Shown here piece by piece: positions 10,668-20,340 of a DNA stretch of 64,000 bases. The stretch lies in contig CM106586.1 in the NCBI GenBank assembly GCA_048013815.1, forward strand, positions 17,236,001 through 17,300,000, given 5' to 3'. The stretch comes from Setoptus koraiensis. Taxonomy: Eukaryota; Arthropoda. The notes below the pieces were generated by a model. The model was not told the origin of the DNA. It did not search any database and was given only the letters and a program-made list of their open reading frames with translations. Numbering within the stretch: position 1 is the first letter of the stretch; the number at the start of each line of letters is the position of its first letter. A program made the translations under genes and the position numbers.

Positions 10668-11237
10668 ATGACAACGATACGAGCGGCAATTGCCTTGTCT
10701 GTTTGCTTCATCGCGACAACTGCTACTAACGCGTCTAATGGAAACGAAGCCATCAATATGCAATTCAAATGTTCCAATTACAAGCCTAGACCATTCAACT
10801 CTTATTATTGTCAGACTACAGCTTACAATGACAATTCTCCAACTGAATATTATAAAGATGTAGAAGAATGCGTGTGCTACTACTATCAGCACTCAATAGC
10901 TTGGTACACCATGGTATCCAACCCTGTCAGACATTTACTTGCCGAGATATACCCGCCATTTTATGAATTTAAGGGTTCGGAATGGAGAGAGCTAGGAGAA
11001 AAGTTGGACAGCGACGAAGCATACGAAAAGTCTCAAGATCTCAAGCAAACATTAAAGCTACGTAGCGATATTGAAAAGTTGAAAAACGACTGTCAAAGAT
11101 TGGTACGTCATTTTTCAAACCAATTACAGAGACTCAAGATTGGTGCAATTTCTCACATGGAGCTTGTGGTGGCTGCCCATGATAACAACTTCCTCACTTT
11201 GCTCAATGGCTATTGGGTTTGTAAGAAGTTGGTTTGA
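10668..11237 (+). CDS. Six-Cys secreted protein, copy 4 (189 aa)
   Basis: Intronless, subfamily A. Signal peptide MTTIRAAIALSVCFIATTA. The mature protein starts with a short Asn/Glu segment, then FKCSNYKPRPFNSYYC. This loop is nearly the same as in copy 5 and unlike copies 1, 3 and 6. The core reads ECVCYYYQHSIAWYTMVSN-PVRHLLAEI, then SEWRELGEKLDSDEAYEKS, KNDCQRLVRHF and ELVVAAHDNNFLTLLNGYWVC less its first residue. All six cysteines are in place. The 3' region shares a hairpin-forming block with copy 5, and AATAAA follows near 11461. Copies 4 and 5 are recent duplicates; the function is unknown. Confidence 0.9.
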   Translation: MTTIRAAIALSVCFIATTATNASNGNEAINMQFKCSNYKPRPFNSYYCQTTAYNDNSPTEYYKDVEECVCYYYQHSIAWYTMVSNPVRHLLAEIYPPFYEFKGSEWRELGEKLDSDEAYEKSQDLKQTLKLRSDIEKLKNDCQRLVRHFSNQLQRLKIGAISHMELVVAAHDNNFLTLLNGYWVCKKLV

Positions 11238-11257
11238 TGTTATAATGACCAATGCAG

Positions 11258-11310
11258 AGAAGTAGAAATTGATATCCCTCGTCGGCATGGGTTTCTACTC
11301 GACCGACTGC
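11258..11310 (+). promoter_or_regulatory. 3' hairpin after copy 4
   Basis: AGTAGAAA and TTTCTACT form a perfect 8 bp stem closing a loop of about 22 bases, with GCAG/CTGC outside it. The same block recurs after copy 5 and in part after copies 6 and 7 (AAATTGATATCCCTCG). It probably belongs to the 3' untranslated region; a role in mRNA stability is only a guess. Confidence 0.5.
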
Positions 11311-11567
11311 AGTCTCTACTATTTCATCTGAAACCGGAATCTCCAGTTTGATTCCAGTGGTCAGAATGAATACAATTAGTATGCGACTAAGTGACGATCG
11401 AACTGCTAACTCGATGCTTGATTCATCAAAACTAGATTCTGATGAATAATAGCTATTTCAAATAAATGATTATTATTGTGAAATTAATGACGCGGAGTTA
11501 CCAACACCAGTTGAGGGTATCAATTCATGGCGAAAAAAGTTGAAGTTCCCTATCACTGGGGCCTGAT

Positions 11568-11691
11568 GTGAAATGTAATCTATGCTTAGGTTCGGGCAAG
11601 GCACCTCTGCAGCAATATTCTAGATCATTCTAAGTATCATGCAATGCGACAGTTGATGCTTATGCTATTTTTGCCGTAATTTCTATATTTA
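11568..11691 (+). promoter_or_regulatory. Promoter module of secreted-family copy 5
   Basis: Upstream element at 11568-11614 (GTGAAATGTAATCTATGCTT, then AGGTTCGGGCAAGGCACC) and TATATTTA at 11684-11691, 275 bp before the ATG, the same distance as in copy 6. The block AAAAAAGTTGAAGTTCCCTA just upstream is shared with copies 3 and 6. Confidence 0.65.
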
Positions 11692-11958
11692 TCACCTGAG
11701 AATTCGTTCGGATTGACGTTTCGAAAACGATTGCAGCCAGATCCCTGCACAATTTGCAAAGTTTGCATTTTTATAGAGCATGAGACCTGTTTTGGTTACG
11801 TGTCATCGATCACAATATAGACAAATATTCAATTTCTGTCTGATGCAAATTGAAAGACAAACTGCGAAAAGAATCGAATCTCAACATAAGCACAGATAAA
11901 ATTGTCCCCAGAAAACATTGATCGGACCTATCAATTAATATCAATAGAGAAACGAAAA

Positions 11959-12531
11959 ATGACAATGATACGTGCGTTGATTGCCTTGGCTGTTTGTTTC
12001 ATCGCAACAGCGACCGCCACTGACGTGTTTGGTGGAAACGAAGCCAGCAATATGCAATTCAAATGTTCCAATTTCAAGCCTAGACCATTCAACTCTTATT
12101 ATTGTCAGCCTACAACTTACAATAACAATTTTCCCACTGAATATTATAGTGATGTAGAAGAATGCGTGTGCTACTACTATCAGCACTCAATAGCTTGGTA
12201 CACGATGGTATCCAACCCTGTCAGACATTTACTTGCCGAGATAAAGCCGCCATTCTATGAATTTACGGGTTCGGAATGGAGAGAGTTAGGCGAAGAGGTG
12301 GATAGCGACAAAGCATACGAAAAGTATCAAGCTCTCGGAAGAACATTGAAGCAACGTAGCAATAATGAAAAATTGATAAAAGACTGTCAAAGATTGGTAC
12401 ATCATTTTAAGCAGCAGCTAGAGCGACTCCCGATGAGCGGTATTCCTCGCATGGAGCTTGTGATTGCTGCCCATGATAAAAACTTCCTCACTTTGCTTAA
12501 TGGCTATTGGGTTTGCAAGAAATTGGTTTAA
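11959..12531 (+). CDS. Six-Cys secreted protein, copy 5 (190 aa)
   Basis: Intronless, subfamily A. Signal peptide MTMIRALIALAVCFIATATA, identical to that of copy 6, followed by the shared DVFGGNEASNMQFKCSN. From there on it matches copy 4 instead (KPRPFNSYYCQ, ECVCYYYQHSIAWYTM, SEWRELGE). The end is ELVIAAHDKNFLTLLNGYWV then CKKLV. Six cysteines are kept. The gene therefore carries a 5' part like one neighbour and a body like the other. A 3' hairpin block and an AATAAA near 12756 follow. Secreted; function unknown. Confidence 0.9.
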   Translation: MTMIRALIALAVCFIATATATDVFGGNEASNMQFKCSNFKPRPFNSYYCQPTTYNNNFPTEYYSDVEECVCYYYQHSIAWYTMVSNPVRHLLAEIKPPFYEFTGSEWRELGEEVDSDKAYEKYQALGRTLKQRSNNEKLIKDCQRLVHHFKQQLERLPMSGIPRMELVIAAHDKNFLTLLNGYWVCKKLV

Positions 12532-12549
12532 TGTTCTAATTACCACTTC

Positions 12550-12603
12550 AGAGAAGTAGAAATTGATATTTCTCGTCTACATTGGTTTCTACTCGGCCGA
12601 CTG
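12550..12603 (+). promoter_or_regulatory. 3' hairpin after copy 5
   Basis: Same AGTAGAAA ... TTTCTACT stem as after copy 4. The loop has changed between the two copies while both arms are unchanged. Confidence 0.5.
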
Positions 12604-12866
12604 CAGTCTCTACTATTTCATCTGAAACCGGAATCTCCAGTTTGATTCCAGTGGTCAGAATGAATACAATTAGCATGCATCTAAGAGACGATCGAACTGC
12701 TAACTCGATGCTTGATTCATCATAACTAGATTATGATCAATAATAGCTATTTCAAATAAATGATTATTAATATGAATTAATGACGCGGAGTTATCCGTTA
12801 CCAACACCGGTTGAGGGTAGCAATTCATGTCGAAAAAAGTTGAAATTCCCTATCACTGAGGCCTGG

Positions 12867-12991
12867 TGCGAAATGTAGTCTATCCTGAGGTTCGAGCATG
12901 GCATCTCTGCGACAACATTCTAGATTATTCTGAGTATCATGCAATGCCACAGTAGATGCTTATGCTATTTTTGCCGTAATTTCTATATTTA
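12867..12991 (+). promoter_or_regulatory. Promoter module of secreted-family copy 6
   Basis: Upstream element at 12867-12913 (TGCGAAATGTAGTCTATCCT, then AGGTTCGAGCATGGCATC) and TATATTTA at 12984-12991, 275 bp before the ATG. The whole upstream region from about 12780 is nearly the same as that of copy 5. Confidence 0.65.
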
Positions 12992-13258
12992 TCGCCTGAG
13001 AATTCTTTCGGATTGACGTTTCAAAAACGATTGCAGCCAGATCCCTGCACAATTTGCAAAGTTTGCAACTTTATAGAGCATGAGACCTGTTTTGGTTACG
13101 TGTCATCGATCACAATATAGACAAATATTCAATTTCTGTTTGATGCATATCGAAAGATAAACTGCGAAAAGAATCGAATCTCAACATAAGCACAGATAGA
13201 ATTGTGGCTAGAAAACATTGATCGGATTTATCAATTAATATCAATAGAGAAAAGAAAA

Positions 13259-13855
13259 ATGACAATGATACGCGCGTTGATTGCCTTGGCTGTTTGTTTC
13301 ATCGCAACAGCGACCGCCACTGACGTGTTTGGTGGAAACGAAGCCAGCAATATGCAATTCAAATGTTCCAATTACAAGCCTGTTGAAATTCAAGATAATG
13401 GTTGCAAGAATTTCTGGACCTACGATCCAGACAGGCCCTTTGATTATTATCGAGCCATGCTAAACTGTTTGTGCTACTATTATCAGCACTCATTGCAATG
13501 GGGCGCCATGGTGCCCAACAGTGTCAGACATGTGCTCGCCGAGCTACAGCCTCCCGTGTATGAATTTACGGGAATTGAATGGAAGCAACATGGCGAAACA
13601 TTAGACAGTGCAGCGGCAATGCAGAAGAGAACTTATATACGAGGCTTCGTCGAGCAACGGATGATCCCACTGAATCCTGCGTTGAAAGAGGACTGTAAGA
13701 TATTGTTGGACCGTTCCAATGAGTACATAGAGAGACTTTTCAAATTGAAATCAATTCCTCACGCTGAGCTACTGGTGGCCGAAAATGATAAAAACTTCCT
13801 CCTCTTGCTTAGTGGTTCAATAGTTTGTGAGGAACTCATCTTTCCTAGGGACTGA
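13259..13855 (+). CDS. Six-Cys secreted protein, copy 6 (198 aa, chimeric)
   Basis: Intronless. The promoter, leader, signal peptide and first residues (to NMQFKCSN) are nearly identical to copy 5; then similarity drops abruptly. The loop (YKPVEIQDNGCKNFWTYDPD) and the rest of the body belong to a distinct lineage: NCLCYYYQHSLQWGAM, NSVRHVLAELQPP, FTGIEWKQHGETLDSAAAMQ, KEDCKILLDRS, ELLVAENDKNFLLLLSG. It is the longest copy because of extra residues before KEDC and a C-terminal extension EELIFPRD. All six cysteines remain. AATAAA lies near 13975. The sharp boundary suggests gene conversion or unequal exchange of the 5' end. Confidence 0.9.
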   Translation: MTMIRALIALAVCFIATATATDVFGGNEASNMQFKCSNYKPVEIQDNGCKNFWTYDPDRPFDYYRAMLNCLCYYYQHSLQWGAMVPNSVRHVLAELQPPVYEFTGIEWKQHGETLDSAAAMQKRTYIRGFVEQRMIPLNPALKEDCKILLDRSNEYIERLFKLKSIPHAELLVAENDKNFLLLLSGSIVCEELIFPRD

Positions 13856-14174
13856 TAGTGGAAAGTTGCAAGAACTTGAGCCAGAATAACCAATGCAAAA
13901 AGGCAGAATATTAACAGGAAACTGATATCCCTCGGCTGATTCGAGTGGCCAGAATGATCATAAACGAACGAATACAATAAACTGAAAGATGATTAAACCA
14001 ACTAAATTACTGAATCATATATCATAAATAGATTTTGACGAATAATAGATATAAATTATCCTCCCTTTTTTTTCAATTTTTCTCTTGGAGTCTCATCAGA
14101 CATCTTGCAATAAAGCGCGGGTTTGACAACGGCCAGTGCATACAATTATTTCAATCTCGTTGATTGGTCGAAAT

Positions 14175-14490
14175 CAGCCGGCTTAAATGGTTTTAACCAC
14201 AAGCCTTTTGATTTCAGAAATAAAGGGCATTCTCTGCCAATAGGCCTAACATGCCACTTTGCCAGGAATATAAATGCCTTAAAATGCCTCAAAAAGCCAA
14301 AATTCAGTTTAGAAAGCACATATGCCATAGAATGGCGGAATTGAAGGCATTTTAAGGTACAAGAATGACTCAAAATGCAATTTAAGGCATGCCCTTTTCT
14401 ATTTCTGGAAAGTGCCCATTTAGGGCAACCGGCATTAATTCAAAACCTGCCTTAAATGCCTTCAATGACTGAATCTATGCAGGCACACTA
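14175..14490. mobile_element. Non-autonomous transposon insertion, 316 bp
   Basis: The element interrupts a sequence that is continuous before copy 1 (at about 5473: GATTGGTCGAAATAGCTGAA). Here GTCGAAAT occurs on both sides (14167-14174 and 14491-14498), an 8 bp target duplication. The inside has no gene and is full of AAGGCATTT/AAATGCCTT inverted repeats, including CAGAAATAAAGGGCAT (14215) against ATGCCCTTTTCTATTTCTG (14389). The left end begins CAG. An 8 bp duplication and CAG end fit the hAT superfamily, but the terminal repeats are poor, so the class is an inference. Confidence 0.7.
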
Positions 14491-14605
14491 GTCGAAATAG
14501 CTGAATGATTGGTTGTGTAACTATTTCCGCCGTGAATGGCTGCAGTGCAGCTCTGAGGGCCGGATTTACGTTGGACTCCATGAGCCCAACACATCGGAGC
14601 CTGAT

Positions 14606-14703
14606 ACGAAATGCAATCTATTCTTAGGTTCGAGCGTGGCATTCCTGCGACAATCCACTGCCACTGAGGATACACTCGCTAACTTGCTCGACTTCTATAT
14701 TTA
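14606..14703 (+). promoter_or_regulatory. Promoter module of secreted-family copy 7
   Basis: Upstream element at 14606-14651, nearly identical to copy 1, and TATATTTA at 14696-14703. Only 139 bp separate the TATA box from the ATG, so the middle of the usual leader is missing; AGACAAATATTCAATTG (14761) is kept. Confidence 0.65.
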
Positions 14704-14834
14704 TCGCCCAAAAATGACTTGACTAAAAAACTTGGCTTCACGTTTTTCTCTCGGTTTAACAGACAAATATTCAATTGCTCGTTGACATCCATAATTTCAT
14801 ACGCGTTTTAAAGATTTTGCTAATAATCAAGACG

Positions 14835-15407
14835 ATGCGCAACATTCCATCGCTATTTTTTTTCGTTTGCCTCATCAGCGTGGTCAAGGCATCGATTGGA
14901 CAACAAGTTGCTCAAAATTTGCAATTGAGATGTCCGAGCGAGCGTGTTGGCCCTTTCGACTGGAGGCGCTGTCCGGATAGTACAGACAGTGATCTCAACG
15001 ATAAAACATATTGGAATCAACTGGAGTCATGTACATGCCATTTTTTGCAGCATTCATTTGTTTGGGCCGCTATGACACCAATCAGTGTCAGAAACTTGCT
15101 CGCCTCTTTAGATCATCAACCTTATGAATTATCCGGCTTGAACTGGACACAATTCGGCCAGCCGATCGGTAGTGTTGAAGCTGATCATGAAGCCCGCGAC
15201 CTGGATAAGAAGTACAATTTCAAATACCGTGCTGATTATAGCCAAGTAAGAATGGATTGCGAGAAAATGGTCGCTTACGCACGGAAACCTTTAAGTAATT
15301 TGAAGAAGGTGCACGCAACAATTCGTGCTGATCTTATAGTGGCAGCGCACGATGAAAACTTTCTAAATTTCATGAATGCTTTCATTATCTGTGGTAATTA
15401 CGTTTAA
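14835..15407 (+). CDS. Six-Cys secreted protein, copy 7 (190 aa, subfamily B)
   Basis: Intronless, last copy of the array. Signal peptide MRNIPSLFFFVCLISVVKA; the start is the only ATG before it in frame. The mature protein begins SIGQQVAQNLQLRC, like copy 2. The six cysteines are LRC, RRCP, ESCTC, MDC and IIC. The core is CHFLQHSFVWAAM-TPISVRNLLAS and the C-terminus ends VAAHDENFLNFMNAFIICG. The spacing of AAATTGATATCCCTCG in the 3' region links it to copies 4-6, and AATAAA follows at about 15559. Its promoter is of the copy 1 type although its protein is of the copy 2 type. Function unknown. Confidence 0.9.
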   Translation: MRNIPSLFFFVCLISVVKASIGQQVAQNLQLRCPSERVGPFDWRRCPDSTDSDLNDKTYWNQLESCTCHFLQHSFVWAAMTPISVRNLLASLDHQPYELSGLNWTQFGQPIGSVEADHEARDLDKKYNFKYRADYSQVRMDCEKMVAYARKPLSNLKKVHATIRADLIVAAHDENFLNFMNAFIICGNYV

Positions 15408-16077
15408 TAGGCTGCATCGCCTAATAGACGAAAACCAGTCAGTGATGAACTGCATAGGAGAAGAAATTGATATCCCTCGTAGATATCGGTTTTTTCACGA
15501 CAAGCCAAGTCTGATTAGCGAAGAGAGATGATGAAACTGATAACTGAATGACGATGAAAATAAATTATGATTAATGAATGATTAAGTTTGCTTGTTATAG
15601 CTGGGCTCCTCATTGACTTTACAAAATGGATTTTCCAATCCGGGTCTGTTTGCGTGAATTGCTTGGACAAAAGATAATTAAACTTTCAGCAACCGAAGTG
15701 AAAATCAGCGAGAAAAACAAAACTTCTTTTGGAGATTGAAAAAACTCAAATCTTCCAGATCCAACCAGATGTCTCCATTGATGATGTTCAGAGATGTTGC
15801 TCAGGACTCGCGCAGAGAATTCTATTCCGGTGAAATTTTGAGACTGAGCGACTTGAGTTTCATCAAGAGAAAAAAAAAATTTTTTTCTCATTTTTTTTTT
15901 TCTGAAATTTTCTTTCCGGTCTCAGCTGCTTGCCGAAACGACTGAAAAAGGTTGATTTTCGGGGAAGAATTCCTCCGACGAAGCAAGCAATCTTTCTTGG
16001 TGATGCTCAGCTTAGTGCGCCAGCTCCAGCAATGAATTCTCAAAAAATCGGTGCGATAATCGAGCTTACTGGCAGGA
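15408..16077. other. Intergenic after the secreted-protein array
   Basis: Non-coding. The segment 15658-15711 (TTGCTTGGACAAAAGATAAT and on to AATCAGCGA) recurs at 25154-25211. Long A/T homopolymer runs occur at 15867-15902. Confidence 0.6.
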
Positions 16078-16206
16078 TTGCCGGAAAAAAAAATCTCTGG
16101 GTTGCATGAGATTGGACCGAAGTCTTCGTACTTGATTTCGACACTAGTTTATGACGGCGCCAGCTATCGCAACAATGTAAGACGAAGATATCAATATCAT
16201 GCGATG

Positions 16207-16520
16207 CCCGAGAAGAATCTGCGTCGCTTCTCTGGTGAAACCAGAGACGACTTTGTTGTTTGGAAATCCGAAGTGTGCCGGAGCACCGAGCAGCCGGACC
16301 TAGAGTCGCTTTGTCGAGCTAGCGGGCGCGCGTTGTGTCAACTGGATGCTCGCCGCACTAATTTGATACATAATGTTGCCAGGAATCAGCCTGAACAAGT
16401 CAATATCAATCGAGCATCGATACACACGCAAAATGGTAGAGATAATGGATACGCCAAGCAAATGGGTCGATTCGGATGTGGGCCAGCGCGGCTTGCTGTT
16501 GGAAGCCGAATAACAAAAGC
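16207..16520 (+). other. Possible retroelement gag-like remnant
   Basis: An open frame of about 165 codons runs from 16078 to 16584. Its middle part reads MPEKNLRRFSGETRDDFVVW, then KSEVCRSTEQPDLESLCRAS. An FSG-x-F-x2-W pattern is loosely reminiscent of capsid regions of gag-type proteins. There is no zinc knuckle, protease or polymerase nearby and no long terminal repeat that I can see. Codon usage is mixed and the last third looks random. The alternative is a chance frame. Confidence 0.25.
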
Positions 16521-17546
16521 CGAGCCAAATTATCCCCTATCTTTGGGCCGTATTAATATTGTTGCATCATTTATCTTAGTCTAAGCCAATTGTGCGCGTT
16601 AGTTGTCTCAGCACTCGCACTGACTGGCTTGTTGTGGCGCCAATTTAGCTAGCTAGCGAAGTTACCTAGTGTGCCTAGTCACATGGGCTCTGGTAGGAAT
16701 AAGTTTGTCGGTTTATAGTTGACTGACTGGCGGCTCCCCTCCCCTCCCGCCACTCGATTTATCTCTAATGGGTGCCCACTAGACGACGAGTATTATTCAG
16801 TGGAGGCCCAAAATTGTGGCGAACGGCGGATAAACGGCGCACACTTTGCGCTGGGCCGCCTCAGCACAACAACGTGTTAGTTAGTAAACAAAAATTTGCC
16901 AGCGGTGGCTTCGTTAGTCGACTAATCTTGGCCGCCATTACGAGCAGCGTATATTATCAGCCAGCCAGCCAGCCAGCCCAAAACGCGAGTCAACAGTGGC
17001 GGGCCCTCCAACGGGAGCTTGCCAACGGGAACTTGCCAACAGTAGCTTTGCAACAGTAGCTTTCCGACAGTAGCTCTCCGACGGTGCCTTTGCAAGGGGG
17101 CCCGCCAAGGCGGGGGTGGCAGCGTGCTGGAGCACTCGAGATGTGTAGAGAGTTATATTATTATTACTATTATTATTGTTATTGTTATAAGAAACGCAAC
17201 AACAACAACAACGACGACGACGACGACAATCGTTTTAGTTAATATCCAGCTGCCCCCTTGCAGCTCGGCAACGGGGCACGCGCTGCCAGCCGCCGCCAGG
17301 CCGCCGCTTATTGAAATGGGGCCCGAGTCGGCCAGCGAGCCTCCAAAGCAAACACACCCACCTCGGCGAGCCAGGTTAATATTCAATTGGGTCTGGCCGT
17401 CTCAAAGTGGAGCCGCTTTTTTACGACAACACTGCGCCGTGCGAGTCGTACTGGGGCCGCGCACTGGGGCCCCGTAGCGGGGCCCGTTGTGGGGCATTCG
17501 CTGTCGCGTTGTTTATTCGCCTTGTTTGTCTGTTTGCTTGGTTCTG

Positions 17547-17578
17547 TGAGTGTGTGCGTGTGTGTGTGTGTGTGTGTT
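17547..17578. repeat. (GT)n microsatellite
   Basis: About 15 GT units with one interruption. Shorter GT or CA tracts occur at 21906, 28990, 29334, 30070 and 34078. Confidence 0.9.
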
Positions 17579-20340
17579 TGTCTGCCAATGCCAATGACAA
17601 AAACAAGCCAGTAAAACAACAACGACGACACAAGCAAAATTGTGCGCGCAAAAACAAAGCCAACAAATGGGGCGCCGAGCCAATTGCAGAAACTAGATTG
17701 CTTTCGTTGGCATTGGGGTCCCATCGGCGGGGCCCCGAACGCTCGCTGATGTCCCATCAGCCCGATGCAGCGGGACAGGCCCGATGCAGTGGGACAGGCG
17801 CGCCGGCAAATCTATTTTTTAAATTTACTATTATTTCTGCCCTTCAATGCATTATAAATTTGGCCAGCGGTGCCCAGATAAAGCAGCCAGGCGATATGCG
17901 ATACACGATGTGCGACACGACATGTGCCTTATCTGTCGCTTGCCATCGCCAGTTCTCATTGTGCCCAATTGTTGGCGGGCCCAACGTGACAGCCCGCCAA
18001 CAAACAACAGCCTACGCTCTGGCGCTCTAATTTTATCTTGATTTCTTCATCAAGATCATTGTGTAATCTTGCAGCCTTTAGTTTTGTTTGTGGGCGCGTT
18101 TGTCTCACAGCGACGACGAAAATCGGCCCCCCCCGCCTGTCCAGCGTTTGTGCGAAGCGCCCCCTGGTTCGCAGCGCCACCAGTGTGCCGTTTTTCCGTT
18201 TGGGGCCCACGGGCGATGCGGGGCCCCAAATGGCCATGCATTCTGTTCGGTTCGGTTCGGCACGGCCACTCGCCAACTGGCAGCGAGGTAAGAGCTCCAT
18301 TGTGTGTGTGTATATAACATTAGCAGTTTAGCGGCGCCCAGAATAGCCAGACAGAATGGAAATGGACAAGAATTGGACGCCGTCTCCATTTATATATTTC
18401 ACTTTGGGGAGCTATATTTCATCTTCAGCCCGCAGCGCCGGCTCAATTCGCGTCGGGGCTCGATTCACGTTGGGGCCCCTTGGCCGGGTTTCGGCTGGGG
18501 CCCCAACGCAATGCTGGCGGCCATTCTTTTTTCTGGCGCTCCGGCCGCTGTGTGTGCGATTGTAAAGAAAACTGACCATCATTAGGTTGCGGTGTCTTGG
18601 GCGCGTTAAGTGATTCCCGGCCCGTCGTGTTTGTTGTTGTCTATTTTTGCGATTCCAGCAAACACACAACAAGATATAACAAGATATATAGAGGAGATAA
18701 AGAAAAGAAGAGGGTGCTCCATTTGAGTGGCTCGATGCTTTTTGTTGGCGCTGTTGCTGTCGCCGTTACCGCTGTTATTGGCGCGTCTTATTGTCCGTCG
18801 CTGTTAGGACAATCGCGACGCGGGCCCAATCCCTCGGTCGTGTGTTTGTGTCAAGTTTTGCGACTCACAGAATGGAGCGAGAGAGAGAGAATAAAAGAAT
18901 AAGGCGTTCGAAATGGCCAGACTGCCACTCTCACTCGGCTGGCCGGCCACTTTGGCCCCTTGCGAGGGCACGCGCACCACTCAATACGCGGCGACATGTC
19001 ATTTTGGGGCCGCGCAACGTCGCTCTAATGCCGCCGATATTCAAACGAGCCGGCCCCGACACAAACGCGACATTAAGTCGGATGCGGCTCGGCCGGCCAG
19101 CAAGACCGACTGGATAAGCCGATCTTTTCTCCCGTCCGCTGCCATTTCCCCAATGCTCGCGATGCCTCTCTGAATCGGACACTCTGGTGTGTCCGACGTC
19201 GCCCGTGCCGCCCGTGCCGCCGACGATGTCCGATTTGCGCCCTAGCGGAGGCCAGATTAGCGTGTCAAATGATTGAATTAGAAATGGAGTGGCCTCGTTT
19301 ATTTTGCATGCAAATGCTCAAAACAGCCAGCCTGGCCGGCCCGTCGCGGGGCCGCCGTCCGCGTTTAAACTGCGACCTTTTTGTCGCTTCCTCGTCCTCA
19401 CTCCGACCGTCCACTGTGACGCTGCAAATCACTGGCCGGCCGGCCGGCCGGCCAGCTTACCAAATAGCCGCTTATTAATTCAGCACGCGGGCCCCACAAG
19501 ACAGCCAGCCCCAAGACGGATAATCCCTCTTAATGGGCGGCCTGGCGGGCTAATTCCGGGCACTAAATGAGCTTTGTTTGTTTCTGATTTCAGTTGACAT
19601 TCCGTCGGCAACATTCAGTGATTTTTGCCATTTCGGCAGTCCGTCGCGCCAGTCGGACAGTCAGGTTTGTTGTAGTCGACATTGATGAGATGACAAATCT
19701 GGCGCGACGCCAAACAGACACTGGACCAGCGGCGATTTTGCTGACCAGTCCCAGCAGAATGGTCACTCAATCGGGGCTGCACGTGTTTTCGGCAGCCCGT
19801 CTGGCGCGTCGCACGCGGACAAGGAGCGCAAAAGTTCAAGAGCAAAAAAAAGAGCCGGCCGCGATCAACGTTCACATGCGACCCATCGGGGCGCCCGACG
19901 AGGGGCGCCCCCCGTGGCAGTTGGGCCAGTTTCGAGCTGGCCCCAGAAGCGGCCCCAAACAAAAATGTGCGCGCGCTCCAATTTACGCTTAGCTGCTTAT
20001 CGCGAACGGCACGCTTCACTTAATTTTACAATTGGGGACCCTCGCTCTCTCTCTGTGCCCTTCACTTATCAAGTCAATATCTGGTATGTATTTGACTTTT
20101 ATGAAACGGCGACTTTTATCTGGGGGCCGCCGCTCCATAACTTAGGCCCACTGTGCCCATGTCAACTGGCTTGGCGACGCACAAAAATGACGACAAACAC
20201 CAAAACAAACGGACCAATATTTTCCAGCAATGCCAACAAACTGACAATAAACTGCCAGCCACCGAGTGGGAGCTGCGTGCCCAGACTTTGGGCCCCAAAG
20301 TGTTATGTGGGGCCCGGCGCGTCTTTTGTCACTGATTTCG

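Noticed and set aside
12867-12913. GGTTCGAGCAT within the promoter element as a possible internal tRNA promoter (B box)
   Set aside because: No cloverleaf can be folded around it and the match to the B box is partial; no tRNA gene was found in the window.
5977-15407. Odorant-binding protein family for the six-Cys genes
   Set aside because: The cysteine spacing differs: a CxC pair replaces the C-x3-C and C-x8-C patterns of that family.
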